In this document: positions 1 to 8,276 of the stretch, one piece after another
Numbering within the stretch: position 1 is the first letter of the stretch
How the letters are laid out: each line of letters opens with the position of its first letter
NCBI GenBank assembly: GCA_023264085.1
Contig: JALQTF010000078.1
Location: forward strand, 1-14,280
Reading direction: 5' to 3'
DNA from: Acholeplasmataceae bacterium
GTDB lineage: Bacteria; Bacillota_I; Bacilli_A; Acholeplasmatales; Acholeplasmataceae
DNA length: 14,280 nt
Notes under the pieces: model-generated
What the model saw: the letters and a program-made list of their open reading frames with translations, nothing else
What the model was told of the DNA's origin: nothing
The model's database searches: none
Made by a program: the position numbers and the translations under genes

Positions 1-1337
1 GAAAGTTCTAATGAGGAAAAAAATTCAATCATATGATCAATCGACATATCGGTTGCTTCATGTATGCTTTTCTGATGAATTTTTACCGATAATGCTTGTT
101 CATTAAGTCTAGCACCATGGCATGAAGGACATGTGGAATCAGTCATAAAGTTTTCTATCCACTCGCGAATCCATTCTGATGTGGTCTCACGATACCTTCT
201 TGTAAGGTTATTAATAACGCCTTCAAACATTTCTTTTTTTTCGTGTTTTCTACCAGAAGATGACACCAGTTTGAAATGAATACGCTCATTAGAACCGTAT
301 AATACAATGTCTCTTTGTTCTTTTGTAAGTTCAGACATCGGAACCGTAAGAGGAATGTCATGGTGTTCACAAACTGTTGCTAACATTTGAGAATATAAGT
401 TGTCATCGTCGTTATTTTTATATGGAATGATACCGCCATCTAATATTGCTTTGGTGTCATCTACTACATACATTTCAGAAACTTCTAACTTTTGACCTAA
501 TCCATTGCACACAGGACATGCACCAATAGGTGTGTTAAAAGAGAAGAGTCTAGGCTCTAAAACTGGTACCGTAAAAGATGAGTCTTTACAACTGTAGTTT
601 TGTGAAAAATGGATGTGTTGACCATTTACATCAACGATTGTTCTTCCTGATGAGAGTTTTGCGGCAAGCTCTAAAGCGTCATATAATCTGCTTCTGATGT
701 CTCCCTCTATTACCAATCGATCAATGACAACAAAAACATCGTGATTTTTGTTTTTATCAAGTTCAGGTGCATCTTCTAGTTCGTATATTTCACCATCAAT
801 GTATGCACGAACAAACCCTTCTTTCATCCATTGTTCTAATGTCTTTTTATGAGTACCTTTTTGTCTTTCGATGACAGGTGACATGATCATGACTTTAGCA
901 TTCTCATGTCCAAGTACGCGTTCTGTCATTTCTTCAATACTTTGTCTTTGAAGTGGTTCGTTACTGCCTGGACAATACGGTGTTCCTACACGTGCATAAA
1001 GCAATCTTAAATAATCATAAATTTCGGTGACCGTTCCAACGGTTGATCTTGGATTATTAGAGGTTGTTCTTTGATCGATAGAAACCGATGGACTGAGTCC
1101 TTCGATTTGATCGACATCAGGTTTCTCAAAGTTACCTAAAAATTGTCTCGCATATGCAGAAAGTGATTCCATGTATCGTCTTTGGCCTTCTTGATAAAGC
1201 GTATCAAAGGCTAAAGAGGATTTTCCCGAACCTGATAAACCCGTCATGACAACGAGTTTGTTTTTTGGTATATCAATGTTGACTGATTTTAAATTGTTTT
1301 CTCTAGCACCTTTGACTCTAATCCATTCGTCACGCAT
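1..1337 (-). CDS. uvrA: Excinuclease ABC subunit A, UvrA (N-terminal 445 residues, truncated by window edge)
   Basis: UvrA is the damage-recognising ABC-type ATPase of nucleotide excision repair; it loads UvrB on lesions. The frame is open from ATG 1337 to the left edge, covering about the first 47% of a family of roughly 940 residues. Seen: Walker A GLSGSGKS at residues 33-40 followed by LAFDTLYQEGQRR, then the family stretches SAYARQFLG, GLSPSVSIDQ and STVGTVTEIYDYLR. LEPRLFSFN leads into CPVC (274-277), and CPSCHGARL starts at 403. The ABC signature and second ATPase lie outside the window. Odd: the first zinc module should have two CxxC pairs, but the first reads C250-K-D-S253, so one ligand is missing. 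The start overlaps the ligA stop by 8 nt, with AAGGAT 8 nt upstream inside ligA, so the two are translationally linked. Identity is certain. Confidence 0.97.
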   Translation of the reverse strand, partial: MRDEWIRVKGARENNLKSVNIDIPKNKLVVMTGLSGSGKSSLAFDTLYQEGQRRYMESLSAYARQFLGNFEKPDVDQIEGLSPSVSIDQRTTSNNPRSTVGTVTEIYDYLRLLYARVGTPYCPGSNEPLQRQSIEEMTERVLGHENAKVMIMSPVIERQKGTHKKTLEQWMKEGFVRAYIDGEIYELEDAPELDKNKNHDVFVVIDRLVIEGDIRSRLYDALELAAKLSSGRTIVDVNGQHIHFSQNYSCKDSSFTVPVLEPRLFSFNTPIGACPVCNGLGQKLEVSEMYVVDDTKAILDGGIIPYKNNDDDNLYSQMLATVCEHHDIPLTVPMSELTKEQRDIVLYGSNERIHFKLVSSSGRKHEKKEMFEGVINNLTRRYRETTSEWIREWIENFMTDSTCPSCHGARLNEQALSVKIHQKSIHEATDMSIDHMIEFFSSLEL

Positions 1338-3306
1338 GTGTCATATCCTTAAATGTTGCTTCATCTAATATTTGTATTCCTAATGCTTCTGCTTTTTTAA
1401 GTTTTGATCCAGCATCAGACCCTGCTAATACATAATCTGTTAATTTAGACACAGAAGATGTAACTTTACCACCTAGAGATTCAATGATATCTGACGCTTG
1501 ATCTCTAGAATAATTTTCTAGTTTACCGGTTAAAACAAATGTCTTTCCATTAAACGCATGTGATTTAATGTCTTTTTGAACATTTTCAAAATTTAAACCT
1601 GCTGATTTTAAATATCTAATCATTTCAACAAAGTCTGGTTTTTTAAGCATTGAAAACAAACTGTTTGCAATTTCTGGTCCAATTTCATGAATGTTTTGAA
1701 TATCCTCTAAAGATGCCTGATACATATTTTCTATAGATTGAAAATGTTGCGTGATGATTTTAGATACTTTTGCACCAATGTGCTTAATGCCTAATCCAAA
1801 CAATACTTTATGGAAAGGTTGGGATTTGCTTTGTTCAATTGCAAGTAATAGTTTTTCTACTTTTTTAGGTCCAAATCCAGGTAAGGTTTCAAGTGATTCT
1901 TGATACTGACTCAATTTATATATATCTGTAATTGTTTTAATAAAGCCTCTTTCATATAGTATTTCAATGACTTTTTCGCCTAAACCATCAATATCCATTG
2001 CAACTCTAGAAGCAAAATGAATCATTTGGCCAATCATTTTGGCATCACATGATTCATTCATGCAATAGTGATCGGCTTCCCCTTCAAGGCGTCTTAATGG
2101 TGTTTGACAAATCGGACATGATTGAATCATTTCAAAAGGTTGTTGATTTATTCTCTGAGACATAACCACATCAATCACTTCAGGAATGATTTCTCCTGCC
2201 TTATGAATTCTCACTTGATCATTAATGCGAATATCTTTTAACTTTATATAATCTTCATTATGTAGCGTCGCTCGCGAAACTGTCGTTCCTGATACAACAA
2301 CGGGCTCAAGCTCAGCTACTGGTGTAATAACACCTGTTCTACCAACTTGAAATGTGATTGATGTTATGGTTGTTTCTGCAATTTCAGCTTGAAACTTATA
2401 CGCTGTTGCCCACTTTGGGGATTTTGCTGTATATCCAATGACATCATATTTATCATAGGGGTTTACTTTAATCACAGCACCGTCTGTATCATACGGCAAT
2501 GTCTTTCTGAGGTTATCAAAAGTTTCAATCGCTGCATATATCGCTTCTTTATTGTTTGCAAGTGTTGCATAGGGATTGACTTTAAAACCTAAAGATTTTA
2601 AAAAGTTTAGTGCGTCATAATGGTTTGTAACATATTGTAGAGGATCAACGATTGCATAGATATAGACATCAAGTCCTCTTTGAGCAACAATTTGACTATC
2701 AAGCTGACGCATTGTTCCTGCAGCAGCATTTCTTGGGTTTGCAAAAAGAGATTCGTTATTATTTTCTCTTACTTGATTAAGTCTATGAAAACTTTTATGT
2801 GGCATGAAAATTTCACCACGAACTTCTATTGAGATTGGTTTTGCTAATTTCAATGGGATAGATTTTATGGTTTTCACATTGTTAGTAATGTCTTCGCCGA
2901 TAATTCCGTTTCCTCTAGTAGCTGCTTGAATCAAAATGCCTTCTTCATATCTTAACGCAACAGCTAGACCATCAATTTTTAATTCAACAACAAAGTCAGA
3001 TGTCACAACTTCTTCAACACGCTCAACAAATTTGTATAACTCTTCACGATTAAAAACATTTGATAAAGACATCATAGGTGTAGTATGCGTCACTTTTTCA
3101 AATTTATCTAATATTTGTCCACCAATTTTTTTCGTCGGTGAACTTGGATCATCGTATTCTGGATACATCGTTTCAAGTTCTATCAACTCGTTCATTAATG
3201 CATCGTATGCGGCATCAGAAATAAGCGGTTGATCAAGTGTATGATATGCTTGATTTGCCGCATCAATTTGTTGCCTTAATTCAATAATTTTTGTTTTAAT
3301 ATCCAT
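1330..3306 (-). CDS. ligA: NAD-dependent DNA ligase LigA
   Basis: LigA seals nicks in duplex DNA during replication and repair, using NAD+ to adenylate the enzyme. At 658 residues it is close to the usual 670. Seen in order: Ia domain with the YHTLDQPLISDAAYD start; adenylation lysine K110 in KIDG (110-113); TRGNGIIGEDIT; DGAVIKV (275-281); KSPKWATAYKF (296-306); OB-fold region with VGRTGVITPVAEL; four-cysteine zinc finger C397, C400, C415, C420; helix-hairpin-helix repeats (LPGFGPKKV near 475-483, IHEIGPEIA near 539-547); and a C-terminal BRCT domain (about 581-658). No key residue is missing. The start has AGGTGA at 3311-3316, well spaced. It lies 23 nt after the small helicase gene and overlaps uvrA by 8 nt. 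A pcrA-ligA neighbourhood is known from Bacillota; here a second helicase gene sits between the two. Confidence 0.98.
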   Translation of the reverse strand: MDIKTKIIELRQQIDAANQAYHTLDQPLISDAAYDALMNELIELETMYPEYDDPSSPTKKIGGQILDKFEKVTHTTPMMSLSNVFNREELYKFVERVEEVVTSDFVVELKIDGLAVALRYEEGILIQAATRGNGIIGEDITNNVKTIKSIPLKLAKPISIEVRGEIFMPHKSFHRLNQVRENNNESLFANPRNAAAGTMRQLDSQIVAQRGLDVYIYAIVDPLQYVTNHYDALNFLKSLGFKVNPYATLANNKEAIYAAIETFDNLRKTLPYDTDGAVIKVNPYDKYDVIGYTAKSPKWATAYKFQAEIAETTITSITFQVGRTGVITPVAELEPVVVSGTTVSRATLHNEDYIKLKDIRINDQVRIHKAGEIIPEVIDVVMSQRINQQPFEMIQSCPICQTPLRRLEGEADHYCMNESCDAKMIGQMIHFASRVAMDIDGLGEKVIEILYERGFIKTITDIYKLSQYQESLETLPGFGPKKVEKLLLAIEQSKSQPFHKVLFGLGIKHIGAKVSKIITQHFQSIENMYQASLEDIQNIHEIGPEIANSLFSMLKKPDFVEMIRYLKSAGLNFENVQKDIKSHAFNGKTFVLTGKLENYSRDQASDIIESLGGKVTSSVSKLTDYVLAGSDAGSKLKKAEALGIQILDEATFKDMTHA

Positions 3307-3329
3307 AAAATCACCTATAGAATATTATA

Positions 3330-4511
3330 TCATTTTATCGCTTTAAAAACTTGATTTCCGCTGATTTCGGTGATGAATTTTGATAGTTTTACATTTTTAT
3401 TGTATTTATAATGTATGAAATACAAAGCATGTTTTGCACGCGTAATCCCAACATATAAAAGTCTTCTTTCTTCCTCAATTGAAAACCCACCCCTTGAAAA
3501 CTTATAGGGAATGTGGTTTTGATCGATGCCCAAGATAAAAACACAGTCAAACTCTAATCCTTTTGACGCATGTAATGTAAATAATGAAATTTTTTGCATT
3601 TTAAACATTGGAATATTTTGATGTATCGTAGTTTTAATGTCAAAAAGTTGTTTGTTTGTTCTTGTTATGATGGCATAGCTATTAAACTGAGTCGTTAACA
3701 TAATGTCATACATAAAACGCGTGTATCCATCTATTGAATCAAACATATGTAAAGCAACAATACCTTTATCATTTCTAGTACATGATAATGTTTTTTTTAT
3801 TCGGTTGGTATTATTGCTAATGACTCTATTTGCTATATCTAATATATTACTATCTGAACGATAGTTCATATTTAATGTAATCAAAGTCGCTTTGAACTTG
3901 TGAATAAAATAGTCAGAAACTTCTTTCATAGCACCTCTAAATCGGTATATACTTTGGTCAGGATCACCAACAACAAAAACGTGTGTATGTTCATGAATAA
4001 GTTTTAATAAAACGCTTATTTGTAGAAAATTGGTGTCTTGAAATTCATCAATTAATATGTGCTTATATTTATGTACATCTCTTATATTCATAAACTGAAT
4101 TAACATGTCATCATAATCTATAAATTTGTATTTCTTTAAATAACTTACATACCTTTGATAAAAAAACGGCTTTCGAGCCATTTTATTTTTATATAGACTC
4201 ACCTTTAATAAAAATTCTTTAGAAAATGGTAGTGACTTTGGAATAACATCATACCCTTCAATGTGCTGGAAACAATAACTGTGAAATGTTGATATATAGA
4301 CTTTTTCTATACTTAAACGTTTTTTCATTTCCATTGCTGCTTCTTTAGAAAAAGTTAATCCTAAAATATCTTCTTCTGGAACACCTTCGCGAATTAATCG
4401 CTTAATACGCTCAATCATGACCGTGGTTTTTCCCGAACCAGCTCCTGCATTAACAAAAATAAAGCGATCTTTACATGTGATCGCTTTTAATTGTTTATCA
4501 TTGTACATCAT
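3330..4511 (-). CDS. Compact UvrD/Rep-family (SF1) helicase lacking the 2B region
   Basis: The 393-residue protein carries the full set of superfamily 1A helicase motifs: Walker A AGAGSGKT (22-29), Ia LTFSKEAAMEMKKR, STFHSY (74-79), motif II ILIDEFQDTN (152-161), III VGDPDQSIYRFRG (181-193), IV NMNYRSDSN (214-222), V LHASKGLEF (313-321) and VI YVGITRAK (353-360). It should hydrolyse ATP and move on single-stranded DNA. Family members are usually 650-750 residues. Motifs IV and V are only about 95 residues apart here, against about 273 in the PcrA encoded next door, so subdomain 2B is essentially absent; 1B is also short and there is no C-terminal Tudor-like domain. The motifs are intact and the frame is clean, so this is a compact form and not a decayed gene. 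Two ATGs (4511, 4508) follow AAGGTGA; the second has the better spacing. Substrate unknown. Confidence 0.88.
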   Translation of the reverse strand: MMYNDKQLKAITCKDRFIFVNAGAGSGKTTVMIERIKRLIREGVPEEDILGLTFSKEAAMEMKKRLSIEKVYISTFHSYCFQHIEGYDVIPKSLPFSKEFLLKVSLYKNKMARKPFFYQRYVSYLKKYKFIDYDDMLIQFMNIRDVHKYKHILIDEFQDTNFLQISVLLKLIHEHTHVFVVGDPDQSIYRFRGAMKEVSDYFIHKFKATLITLNMNYRSDSNILDIANRVISNNTNRIKKTLSCTRNDKGIVALHMFDSIDGYTRFMYDIMLTTQFNSYAIITRTNKQLFDIKTTIHQNIPMFKMQKISLFTLHASKGLEFDCVFILGIDQNHIPYKFSRGGFSIEEERRLLYVGITRAKHALYFIHYKYNKNVKLSKFITEISGNQVFKAIK

Positions 4512-4550
4512 ATCACCTTATATAATACTAGGTACAATCAATATTATTTA

Positions 4551-6629
4551 CTAATTCGTGAGTGTTTTTTTCTTTAAAGCTGGATGGCTTTCAACAATTT
4601 TTTTAATTCCGTGAGGTGCGGGAAAAGCGATAGTTGCGACATCTTCTGACATTGTAATCACCACCCCATCACCAAATACCGTATGCGTAACCTTGTCACC
4701 TTTAGCTAAATATGTTTTCTGTTGCTGAACATTTGGTGATGACTCTTGTTTTTTTGCTTGTTTCATTTCTCTTAAAAACCTTGACGCAAAATTCATTTTA
4801 AACTGACCATACACCATACGTCTTTGGGCATGCGATATATAAAGATTTCGTTTTGCCCTTGTAACGCCTACGTAACAAACTCGTCTTTCTTCTTCTAATT
4901 CTCTAGGATCAACAAGTGAAAAATCAGAGGGAAAGATACCTTCTTCCATGACGACCAAAAATACAGCTTTAAATTCTAATCCTTTCACTTGATGTATCGT
5001 ACTTAATATAATCGCATCATCGTCACTTGATTTATCTAAACTTGTATATAAGGCAATTTGATCAAGCAATTGTTGTACTTTTTGTTTTGTATTTCCCTCA
5101 TAGTATCCTTCGCTTCGTTTAAAAACTGTGACAAGTTCTTTCAAGTTTGAAATTCGATCTTCAGACATTTCATCGTGATCTGCCTTGAGCATATCCATAT
5201 ATCCAGAAATATCAAGGACACTCGCTAAAAATTCATCTAAGTAAGAGATATCTTGAATGGCTGTTTGAATGGATTCAATGATTTCTTTGAATTCTAGAAG
5301 TGCTTGTTTTGATTTTCCATTGATATCTACGGTATCGATGGCATCAAACATGGATAATCCTTCTTGTTTTGCATGTGCTTCTAACTTCGTGATTGTTGTT
5401 TGTCCAATACCTCTTCTTGGAACATTAATGATGCGTTTTAAATAGAAGTTTTCTATTGGATCTAGGATGACATGGATATATGCAATTGCATCTTTAATTT
5501 CTTTTCTTTCGTAAAAACTGATGCCACCAAAAATTTTATAGGGGAGCCCTTCTTTAATCAAGGCATCTTCAAATATACGAGAAAGTGCATTATTTCGATA
5601 CAAAATTGCAATATCACTATAATCGGCACCTTCTCTTTTTAATTTTCTTATTTCGTCAATCACAAAATAAGTTTCTTGATAGTCATTTTGTGCAGTATAA
5701 AAATGCACTTGTTTTCCTTGTCCTAAATCGCTTTTCAATGATTTTCCAAGAATTCTGTTTTCGTTGTGGTTAATAAGAAGATTGGCTGCATTCAATATAT
5801 CATTGGTAGATCGATAGTTTTGATCTAAAATAATTTGATTGGCTGAAAATTCTTTTAAGAATTTTTGATTGTTTGCATAGTGTGAGCCTCTAAATGCATA
5901 AATACTTTGGTCGGGATCACCGACAACAAATACATTTTTGTGAGAGATACCTAGCATTTTTATAATGTCATATTGAATCACATCTGTATCTTGAAACTCA
6001 TCAATAAGTATGTGTTCAAAATATTGTTGATAATATGTTCTAATGTCATCATTTGTTTTTAATAACTCTTGTGTGTAAAGAATTAAATCATCAAAATCAA
6101 CAAATTGATGTTCTCTTAAATACCTTATGTATCCTAAATAAATGCTTTCTTCGTCATTAAATTCAAATGCATCTAAGCGTCTTGTTTTGAATAGCGATAT
6201 GATATGTCTAAGATGCTTAATAGAATAATCTTTAGGGTCTAGATTTAATAATTTAATTACGTCTTTAATAATGACTTTGACATCTTCTTCATCCAAGATA
6301 TTAAAATTCAATAAATATCCATATGGTAATAAGTGGATATGTTTTCTAAGTATTTGTAGCCCAAAAGCGTGAAATGTATACATCCAAACTTGTGACGCAG
6401 AGGGTCCCACCATATCAATCACACGTGTTTTCATTTCTTTTGCGGCTTTATTTGTAAAGGTCACCGCTAGAATTCGGCTTGGATCATATCCTTGAGCAAT
6501 CAAATATGCAATGCGCATCGTTAACGTTCGAGTTTTGCCTGTGCCTGCGCCAGCAATGACAAAAACGGAACCCACATCGTGAGTTACCGCTTCAAATTGT
6601 TGTTTGTTTAAATCTTTTAAAAACTCCAT
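4551..6629 (-). CDS. pcrA: ATP-dependent 3'-5' DNA helicase PcrA (UvrD family)
   Basis: PcrA is the essential Gram-positive UvrD-type helicase used in repair, plasmid replication and clearing of RNA polymerase or RecA from DNA. It is 692 residues (family about 720-750). Seen: Walker A AGAGTGKT (26-33), Ia VTFTNKAAKEMKTR, YTFHAFG, motif II ILIDEFQDTD (207-216), III VGDPDQSIYAFRGS (236-249), IV LDQNYRSTND (267-276), a full 2B insertion up to motif V IHQVKGLEF (544-552), and VI YVGVTRAK. After a linker rich in Gln, Lys and Ser comes the Tudor-like C-terminal domain (about 641-685, GDKVTH...FGDGVV...IAFP), which in this family binds RNA polymerase. ATG overlaps the glnS stop by one base (TAATG), so translation is probably coupled. 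A 39-nt gap precedes the compact helicase gene. Confidence 0.96.
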   Translation of the reverse strand: MEFLKDLNKQQFEAVTHDVGSVFVIAGAGTGKTRTLTMRIAYLIAQGYDPSRILAVTFTNKAAKEMKTRVIDMVGPSASQVWMYTFHAFGLQILRKHIHLLPYGYLLNFNILDEEDVKVIIKDVIKLLNLDPKDYSIKHLRHIISLFKTRRLDAFEFNDEESIYLGYIRYLREHQFVDFDDLILYTQELLKTNDDIRTYYQQYFEHILIDEFQDTDVIQYDIIKMLGISHKNVFVVGDPDQSIYAFRGSHYANNQKFLKEFSANQIILDQNYRSTNDILNAANLLINHNENRILGKSLKSDLGQGKQVHFYTAQNDYQETYFVIDEIRKLKREGADYSDIAILYRNNALSRIFEDALIKEGLPYKIFGGISFYERKEIKDAIAYIHVILDPIENFYLKRIINVPRRGIGQTTITKLEAHAKQEGLSMFDAIDTVDINGKSKQALLEFKEIIESIQTAIQDISYLDEFLASVLDISGYMDMLKADHDEMSEDRISNLKELVTVFKRSEGYYEGNTKQKVQQLLDQIALYTSLDKSSDDDAIILSTIHQVKGLEFKAVFLVVMEEGIFPSDFSLVDPRELEEERRVCYVGVTRAKRNLYISHAQRRMVYGQFKMNFASRFLREMKQAKKQESSPNVQQQKTYLAKGDKVTHTVFGDGVVITMSEDVATIAFPAPHGIKKIVESHPALKKKTLTN

Positions 6630-8257
6630 TATTTACTGCTCTTTAAAGTAACAATTTCATTAATAAAGATCTCGTGATTGTTAGTCTCTTTATCAATTGT
6701 GTAAAATCCTAGTCTTTTGAATTGGCATTTATCTTCAATATTAAGAGATGTGATGTAAGGTTCTGCATACCCTTGATAAGTCTGCCACGAGTCTTCTTTA
6801 AATCGAGAGATAATGTCGCCTTCTTCTTCATCTAACACCATTGGTCCAAATACATTAAATGTCACTGGTACTGCTTGAGTCGCCTCAACAAAATGAATGG
6901 TTCCATTTGGTTTTCTTGCATCAAATCCTGAACCACTTTTTGTTTCAATGTCATATGTTGCTTCTAAATAATCAATCGACCCATCTTTTTTATAAATTAC
7001 CTTTGTGCATGTAATAAAATACGCATGGAATAGTCTAACCTCTCCACCTAAATATAGTCTTTTGTATTTTTTATTTGGTTTCTCAATTTCAAAATCTTCT
7101 CTTTCGATGTAGAGTTCCCTCGAAAAAGGGATGGATCTTGTACCAAGTGATTCAATGTCTGGATGTAATTCCACCTCTAACATTTCAACTTGATTTTCTG
7201 GATAATTTGTAATGATAACTTTTAGTGGATCTTTCACTGCCATCAGTCTAGGTGCTTTTAAATTAAGGTCATCTCTTAACGCTGCATCTAACATGGATGA
7301 ATCAATCGTAGAATTTATTTTAGAAAGTCCCGATTCTAAAATAAATCTTCTAATTGCTTCTGGTGTATACCCTCTTCGGCGTAAACCTTTTAATGTTGGC
7401 ATTCTAGGGTCATCCCAACCAACGACTTTATTTTCTTCAACCAATTGTCTTAAATATCTTTTTGACATAACCGTATTTTCAATGGTAAGTCTTCCAAATT
7501 CAATTTGTCTTGGAACTTTTGGCATTTCTGTCTCCCGAACAACCCAATCATAAAGTGGTCGGTGGTCTTCAAACTCTAAACTGCAAAGCGAATGTGTAAT
7601 GCCTTCAATCGCATCTTCAATTGGATGTGCAAAATCATACATAGGGTATATGACCCAATCATTACCTCTATGATGGTGGTGATCAAATGAAATTCGATAA
7701 ATGACCGGATCTCGCATGTTCATGTTTGGACTTGACATGTCTATTTTTGCTCGTAATACGCATGATCCTTCTTCTTTTTTACCATCTTTCATCGCTTGAA
7801 AAAGCGTCATGTTTTCATCAATAGATCGGTTTCTATAAGGAGATTCTACCCCTTTTGTTCCAGTGGAACCACGCATATTTTTGATATCTTCTGGACTTGA
7901 TTCATCTACATACGCAAGTCCTTTTTTAATAAGGATGCACGCGCGTTCATACATTTCTTCAAAATAATCTGAAGCATAATAGATACCATCAGGTTCATAT
8001 CCTAACCAACGAATATCTGAAATGATATTTTGAACAAATATATCATCTTCTTTTGAAGGATTGGTATCGTCAAATCTAAGGTTGGTTTTTCCTCCAAAGG
8101 AATTCGCAAGTTCAAAATTCGTTATAATTGCTCGCGCGTGACCAATATGTAAAAAACCATTGGGTTCAGGTGGAAATCTCGTAATGATTTCTGAGTGTTT
8201 TTTTGTTTCTAAATCTGTCTCCATGATAGATTTAATAAAGTTTGATTGTATACTCAT
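6629..8257 (-). CDS. glnS: Glutaminyl-tRNA synthetase (GlnRS)
   Basis: This class I synthetase attaches glutamine directly to tRNA-Gln. It has 542 residues against 554 in E. coli. Seen: N-terminal NFIKSIMETDL, then RFPPEPNGFLHIGHARAI with the HIGH motif at 37-40, NLRFDDTNPSKED, the family block YPMYDFAHPIEDAIEGITHS (about 204-223), the KMSKS equivalent VMSKR (263-267), LRRRGYTPEAI, and the beta-barrel anticodon-binding region in the C-terminal 200 residues. The YPMYDFAHP block and beta-barrel C-terminus separate GlnRS from bacterial GluRS. It starts 19 nt after the unknown exported-protein gene with only a weak purine-rich site (GAAAGTAGA), and its stop overlaps pcrA. Most Bacillota lack GlnRS and make Gln-tRNA through GatCAB, so its presence suggests an old horizontal gain. 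Identity is firm. Confidence 0.95.
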   Translation of the reverse strand: MSIQSNFIKSIMETDLETKKHSEIITRFPPEPNGFLHIGHARAIITNFELANSFGGKTNLRFDDTNPSKEDDIFVQNIISDIRWLGYEPDGIYYASDYFEEMYERACILIKKGLAYVDESSPEDIKNMRGSTGTKGVESPYRNRSIDENMTLFQAMKDGKKEEGSCVLRAKIDMSSPNMNMRDPVIYRISFDHHHHRGNDWVIYPMYDFAHPIEDAIEGITHSLCSLEFEDHRPLYDWVVRETEMPKVPRQIEFGRLTIENTVMSKRYLRQLVEENKVVGWDDPRMPTLKGLRRRGYTPEAIRRFILESGLSKINSTIDSSMLDAALRDDLNLKAPRLMAVKDPLKVIITNYPENQVEMLEVELHPDIESLGTRSIPFSRELYIEREDFEIEKPNKKYKRLYLGGEVRLFHAYFITCTKVIYKKDGSIDYLEATYDIETKSGSGFDARKPNGTIHFVEATQAVPVTFNVFGPMVLDEEEGDIISRFKEDSWQTYQGYAEPYITSLNIEDKCQFKRLGFYTIDKETNNHEIFINEIVTLKSSK

Positions 8258-8276
8258 ACGTTTTCTACTTTCGTCA

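Noticed and set aside
155..370. 71-codon open frame inside uvrA
   Set aside because: It lies in another frame of a clearly coding and conserved UvrA stretch, with no recognisable protein features.
2389..3232. Plus-strand open frames opposite ligA
   Set aside because: Antisense shadows of a full-length conserved ligase; no ribosome site or family likeness.
3330..4511. Small helicase as a decayed fragment or frameshifted pcrA duplicate
   Set aside because: All SF1 motifs are intact in one clean frame with a good ribosome site; the missing part is exactly the 2B insertion, which fits a compact enzyme.
4512..4550. Promoter in the 39-bp gap before the small helicase (TATAAT-like words)
   Set aside because: Such words are frequent by chance in DNA this AT-rich and no -35 partner was convincing.
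7212..7553. 113-codon plus-strand open frame opposite glnS
   Set aside because: Mirror of conserved GlnRS codons; composition is that of an antisense translation.
6629..8257. GlnRS as a GluRS (gltX)
   Set aside because: The YPMYDFAHP block and the C-terminal beta-barrel are GlnRS features; bacterial GluRS has an all-helical anticodon-binding end.
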